Of a stretch of DNA of 6,035 nucleotides, positions 1 to 6,035 are shown one piece after another; position 1 is the first letter of the stretch, and each line of letters starts with the position of its first letter. The notes under the pieces were generated by a model. It did no database searches. It was not told the origin of the DNA and saw only the letters and a list, made by a program, of their open reading frames with translations. Origin of the DNA: Thermoleophilaceae bacterium (GTDB taxonomy: Bacteria > Actinomycetota > Thermoleophilia > Solirubrobacterales > Thermoleophilaceae); NCBI GenBank assembly GCA_013695885.1, contig JACCZP010000146.1, forward strand, positions 1 through 6,035. Direction: 5' to 3'. Both the position numbers and the translations under genes were made by a program.

Positions 1-203
1 CTCTTGATCGAGTCCTCGAGGGCGGGCACGGCCTCCTTGGAGGAGCGGCGCGAGAGGTTCTCGAGGGCGTCGTAGACGATCCGCTCGGCGGTCGACTTCT
101 TGCCCGAGACCATGATCTTGTTGATGACCTGCTGGACGAGCCGCGACCCGTGGATCGGGTCGTGGTCGATGGGCCGGATTCCCGGTGAGGCGCGCCGCGG
201 CAA
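1..203 (-). CDS. rpsG: 30S ribosomal protein S7, N-terminal part (cut by window edge)
   Basis: Ribosomal protein S7 is a primary 16S rRNA-binding protein that nucleates assembly of the 30S head and lies near the E and P sites. Only the first 67 codons are present; the gene runs off the left edge. The reading begins [16 protein letters not shown] and continues with the family hallmarks [13 protein letters not shown] (residues 19-31) and [16 protein letters not shown] (33-48), which align with E. coli and mycobacterial S7. The start is a TTG at 201-203. It is chosen because it yields the canonical MPRR N-terminus and because the next in-frame ATG, at residue 31, would remove conserved sequence. 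The rpsL stop codon ends three bases upstream and no purine-rich ribosome binding site is visible, so translation probably depends on ribosomes finishing rpsL. fusA would be expected next downstream, outside the window. Identity is near certain and the start is likely. Confidence 0.95.
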   Translation of the reverse strand, partial: MPRRASPGIRPIDHDPIHGSRLVQQVINKIMVSGKKSTAERIVYDALENLSRRSSKEAVPALEDSIK

Positions 204-206
204 GGG

Positions 207-602
207 CTACTTGGACTTGACGCCGTACTGCGAGCGGGCCTTGCGACGGTCCGACACGCCGGCCGCATCGAGCGTGCCGCGGATGACCTTGTAGCGGACG
301 CCCGGCAGGTCCTTGACCCGGCCGCCGCGGACGAGCACGACGGAGTGCTCCTGTAGGTTGTGGCCCTCGCCGGGGATGTAGGCGGTGACCTCCATCCCGT
401 TGGTCAGCCGCACGCGCGCGACCTTGCGCAGCGCGGAGTTCGGCTTCTTGGGCGTAGTGGTGAATACACGCGTGCACACCCCACGGCGCTGCGGCGCCGC
501 GACGCGGGCCTTGCGGCCCTGCCCCGACTTCAGACCCGGGGTGGCGAGCTTCTTCTTCGGCTTGACCCGACCCTTGCGGACGAGCTGGTTGATGCTCGGC
601 AT
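207..602 (-). CDS. rpsL: 30S ribosomal protein S12
   Basis: S12 sits at the 30S-50S interface beside the decoding site and helps control tRNA selection accuracy. The protein is complete at 131 residues, against 124 in E. coli. It contains [20 protein letters not shown] (38-57), [17 protein letters not shown] (78-94) and KDLPGVRY (97-104). The lysines where streptomycin-resistance changes classically occur (E. coli mature K42 and K87) are K52 and K97 here, both unchanged, and the aspartate that is methylthiolated in some bacteria is D98. The extra length lies mainly around residues 26-36, a basic Gly/Arg/Lys segment absent from E. coli and mycobacterial S12. The ATG at 600-602 gives the expected [11 protein letters not shown] start. 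The nine bases before it are pyrimidine-rich with no Shine-Dalgarno sequence, and a -10 element lies immediately upstream, so the mRNA may be leaderless. It is first in an operon with rpsG. Confidence 0.98.
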   Translation of the reverse strand: MPSINQLVRKGRVKPKKKLATPGLKSGQGRKARVAAPQRRGVCTRVFTTTPKKPNSALRKVARVRLTNGMEVTAYIPGEGHNLQEHSVVLVRGGRVKDLPGVRYKVIRGTLDAAGVSDRRKARSQYGVKSK

Positions 603-611
603 GAGGCGGGC

Positions 612-620
612 ACTCTAGCA
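612..620 (-). promoter_or_regulatory. Predicted extended -10 promoter for rpsL-rpsG
   Basis: Read on the minus strand, bases 620 to 612 are TGCTAGAGT, which fits the extended -10 pattern TGn-TAnnnT. The hexamer ends nine bases before the rpsL ATG, which puts the expected transcription start at about 605-602, i.e. a leader of zero to four bases. No convincing -35 hexamer is found 16-18 bases further upstream, which is common for actinobacterial and extended -10 promoters. A promoter is needed here because the genes between rpoC and rpsL run the other way and a hairpin follows rpoC. The motif is seen directly; its function is inferred. Confidence 0.5.
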
Positions 621-640
621 ACCGGATTCCGCTCGGCCGC

Positions 641-646
641 TAGGGT
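641..646 (+). promoter_or_regulatory. Possible -10 element for the hydrolase-HAD gene pair
   Basis: TAGGGT at 641-646 fits TAnnnT and ends nine bases before the TTG at 656, mirroring the spacing seen at rpsL. The expected transcription start is near 653. There is no extended TG motif and no recognisable -35 hexamer. The AGGG within it (642-645) could instead act as a weak ribosome binding site for the TTG, and the two readings are mutually exclusive on one transcript. This is a weak prediction. Confidence 0.25.
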
Positions 647-655
647 CGCGGGCCC

Positions 656-1504
656 TTGGAGCGCGGCGCCGACCATCCCGTGGAAGCCACCCTCAACCAT
701 CATCGCGGGGGGTCGGGCGAGCCGCTCGTGCTCATCCACGGGATCGGGTCGAGCTGGCAGGCCTTCCAGCCGGTGCTCGGCGCGCTCGAGGCCCGGCACG
801 ACGTGCTCGCCGTCGACATGCCCGGCTTCGGGGACTCGCCACCGCTACCGGCCGCCGTCCGACCCACGATCGGGGCCCTGGCCGATGCCGTCGAGCGCGC
901 CTGCGTGGCCGCCGGGTTCGACACCCCGCACGTGTGCGGCAACTCACTCGGAGGATGGGTGGGCCTCGAGCTGGCGCGGCGCGGCCGCGCCCGGACGCTC
1001 GTGGCGCTCTCCCCGGGTGGCGGGCACAACGACCGTGAGACGAAGTTCGTGGTCGCCTCGCTACGGGCCACCCACCGGATGGCCCGCACGCTGGCGCCGC
1101 TCGCCGAGGTCCTCACCCGCACCGCCGCCGGCCGAACGGCCCTGTTCGGACAGATCTCCGCACGTCCGTGGCGTATGGAGCCCGCCGCCGCCGCGGCACG
1201 GCTGCGCACCGTCGCCGCCTCGCCCTCCTTCGAGGCGACGCTCGAGCACACGGTGGCGAGCGACCGGGCCCGCAGTCTCGGAGAGATCCGGTGTCCGACC
1301 ACGATCGCCTGGGGTACGCGCGACCGCCTGCTGTTCCCCCGCCAGGGCCCGCGGTTCGTCCGGGCCATTCCCGGCGCGAGGCTCCGTGAGCTGCCCGGTC
1401 TTGGGCACGTGCCGATGTTCGACGACGCGGAGATGACCGCGCGTGCGGTCCTCGAGACGACCGCTACCGGGCGCGCGAACGGGGCGTCGTGGGCCCCATC
1501 TTGA
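656..1504 (+). CDS. Alpha/beta-fold hydrolase, substrate unknown
   Basis: A probable serine hydrolase of the alpha/beta-fold superfamily, 282 residues with no signal peptide or membrane segment, hence cytoplasmic. The fold markers are in order: the first core strand with oxyanion motif LVLIHGIG (24-31); DMPGFGDS (54-61); the nucleophile elbow GNSLGG (95-100) with Ser97; a helical cap region of about 120-205; the acid in WGTRD with Asp223; and GLGHVPMF with His251. The Ser97-Asp223-His251 triad is therefore intact. Members of this family include esterases, C-C bond hydrolases and haloperoxidase-like enzymes, and nothing here identifies the substrate. The start is uncertain. An in-frame stop at 641 leaves TTG at 656 or GTG at 680. 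The GTG would give [21 protein letters not shown], a natural length before the first strand, but it lacks a ribosome binding site. The gene is divergent from rpsL and overlaps the next gene. Confidence 0.88.
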   Translation: MERGADHPVEATLNHHRGGSGEPLVLIHGIGSSWQAFQPVLGALEARHDVLAVDMPGFGDSPPLPAAVRPTIGALADAVERACVAAGFDTPHVCGNSLGGWVGLELARRGRARTLVALSPGGGHNDRETKFVVASLRATHRMARTLAPLAEVLTRTAAGRTALFGQISARPWRMEPAAAAARLRTVAASPSFEATLEHTVASDRARSLGEIRCPTTIAWGTRDRLLFPRQGPRFVRAIPGARLRELPGLGHVPMFDDAEMTARAVLETTATGRANGASWAPS

Positions 1505-2055
1505 GCGAGGAGGAGCCCAGCCCCGTTCTGTTCGTCGACGTCGACGGGGTCATCTCCCTGTTCGACTTCGATCCGAACGACGCCCCGCCCGGGCGGTTCC
1601 ACCTCGTCGACGGGCTCCACCACTACATCGCGGGAAGCGCCGGCGAGCACCTGGGCCGCCTCGCGGAGGCGTTCGAGCTCGTATGGGCCACGGGCTGGGA
1701 GCACCGGGCCAACGAGCACCTGCCGAGCCTGCTCGCCCTGCCCGGGAGGGAGCTCCCGACGCTCTCCTTCGACGAACGCCCGGTGTGGGGCACCGCCCAC
1801 TGGAAGGTCTCGGCCGTGGACCGCTATGCACGCGGCCGCCCCGCGGCGTGGATCGACGACTCCCTCGACGAGAGCTGCGAGGCGTGGGCGGAGCGGCGCT
1901 CGGAGCCGACGCTGCTGGTGCCCACCGAGTCCGCCGTCGGGATCACCGAGGAGCAGGTCGGGGGCCTGCTCGAGTGGGCGGCGCGGCTGCGCTCGGACGA
2001 GGCCCGCTTCGCCGAGCGGATGTCGGGCGAGGTGGAGCAGATAGAGCCGCCTTGA
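1489..2055 (+). CDS. HAD-superfamily hydrolase-like protein (resembles HAD_SAK_2-type proteins)
   Basis: A protein of 188 residues with a compact HAD (haloacid dehalogenase) fold. All four catalytic motifs are visible: motif I FVDVDGV (15-21) with nucleophile Asp17 and Asp19; motif II in VWATGWEHRAN (65-75) with Thr68; motif III Lys106 in HWKV; and motif IV AAWIDDS (119-125) with Asp123 and Asp124. These predict a Mg2+-dependent phosphohydrolase acting through an aspartyl-phosphate. The WATGWEHRAN segment and the GITEEQVGGLLEWA end (151-164) recall stand-alone actinobacterial proteins related to the HAD domain of Swiss-Army-Knife RNA-repair proteins (HAD_SAK_2). That assignment is from memory. 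No large cap domain is present and the substrate is unknown. The GTG at 1489 overlaps the hydrolase by 16 bases and has GGGG at 1481-1484 as a weak ribosome binding site. A TTG at 1501 would overlap the stop as TTGA. Either way the two genes are probably translationally coupled. Confidence 0.8.
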   Translation: MGPILSEEEPSPVLFVDVDGVISLFDFDPNDAPPGRFHLVDGLHHYIAGSAGEHLGRLAEAFELVWATGWEHRANEHLPSLLALPGRELPTLSFDERPVWGTAHWKVSAVDRYARGRPAAWIDDSLDESCEAWAERRSEPTLLVPTESAVGITEEQVGGLLEWAARLRSDEARFAERMSGEVEQIEPP

Positions 2056-2117
2056 CCCCGCGCCGATCCCTCCCGCGGTAGCCCGCAGCCCGAGTCGCGA
2101 GGGGACGAACGGCGACA

Positions 2118-2150
2118 GGACCCGCCCGCAGCCACGCCGCGGGCGGGTCC
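2118..2150. terminator. Bidirectional hairpin terminator between convergent genes
   Basis: GGACCCGCCCGC (2118-2129) and GCGGGCGGGTCC (2139-2150) form a perfect 12-bp stem around a nine-base loop. It lies 62 bases after the HAD gene stop and 12 bases after the rpoC stop, so it is placed to end transcripts arriving from both sides. No T-run follows on either strand. This is the usual look of hairpin terminators in high-GC actinobacteria, which may need Rho or other help. The rest of the 107-base gap (2056-2117 and 2151-2162) shows no other convincing element. Confidence 0.8.
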
Positions 2151-2162
2151 GTCACACGAGAG

Positions 2163-6035
<3,873 letters not shown>

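Noticed and set aside
360..1436. Plus-strand open frame of 358 codons running from rpsL into the hydrolase
   Set aside because: It begins antisense to rpsL and continues in a wrong frame of the hydrolase; the product is Arg/Pro/Ser-rich with no motif.
700..1800. Minus-strand open frame of 366 codons across the hydrolase and HAD genes
   Set aside because: Both plus-strand proteins have complete ordered catalytic motifs, while this frame has none and spans two genes, as a shadow would.
2067..2104. Second hairpin from TCCCTCCCGCG and CGCGAGGGGA upstream of the terminator
   Set aside because: Pairing is imperfect with a bulge and a long loop. In this base composition such matches are common and the 2118-2150 stem explains termination better.

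Overview
The window is a very GC-rich stretch of a bacterial chromosome at the junction of the rpoBC and streptomycin (str) gene clusters. The RpoC and S12 sequences look actinobacterial. RpoC carries the N-terminal charged helical insertion known from actinobacterial beta' subunits, lacks the large trigger-loop insertion of E. coli, and matches my recollection of mycobacterial RpoC over long stretches. S12 has an extra stretch of about nine residues near its N-terminus that mycobacterial and E. coli S12 lack. This would suit a deep-branching actinobacterium such as a member of Thermoleophilia. That placement is inference, not proof.

Layout from left to right: the 5' part of rpsG (minus strand, 1-203, cut by the left edge); complete rpsL (minus, 207-602); a 53-base divergent intergenic region with a good -10 candidate for rpsL and a weaker one facing the other way; an alpha/beta hydrolase gene (plus, 656-1504); an overlapping HAD-superfamily phosphatase-like gene (plus, 1489-2055); a convergent intergenic region of 107 bases with a perfect 12-bp GC-rich hairpin (2118-2150); and most of rpoC (minus, 2163-6035, missing its N-terminus at the right edge).

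rpoC, rpsL and rpsG are transcribed leftward in the classical order. Between rpoC and rpsL, however, sits a two-gene unit on the opposite strand. The hairpin probably ends both converging transcripts, so rpsL-rpsG should depend on its own promoter just upstream of rpsL, where a TGC-TAGAGT extended -10 lies nine bases before the ATG. rpsG follows rpsL after three bases, uses a TTG start and is probably translationally coupled. The two plus-strand genes overlap and are probably co-translated. Their substrates cannot be read from the sequence.

I found no mobile element, CRISPR array, tRNA or clearly new system. The most interesting points are the inverted gene pair splitting the cluster, the near-leaderless architecture proposed for rpsL, the S12 insertion, and a leucine at a trigger-loop position of RNA polymerase that is usually methionine.
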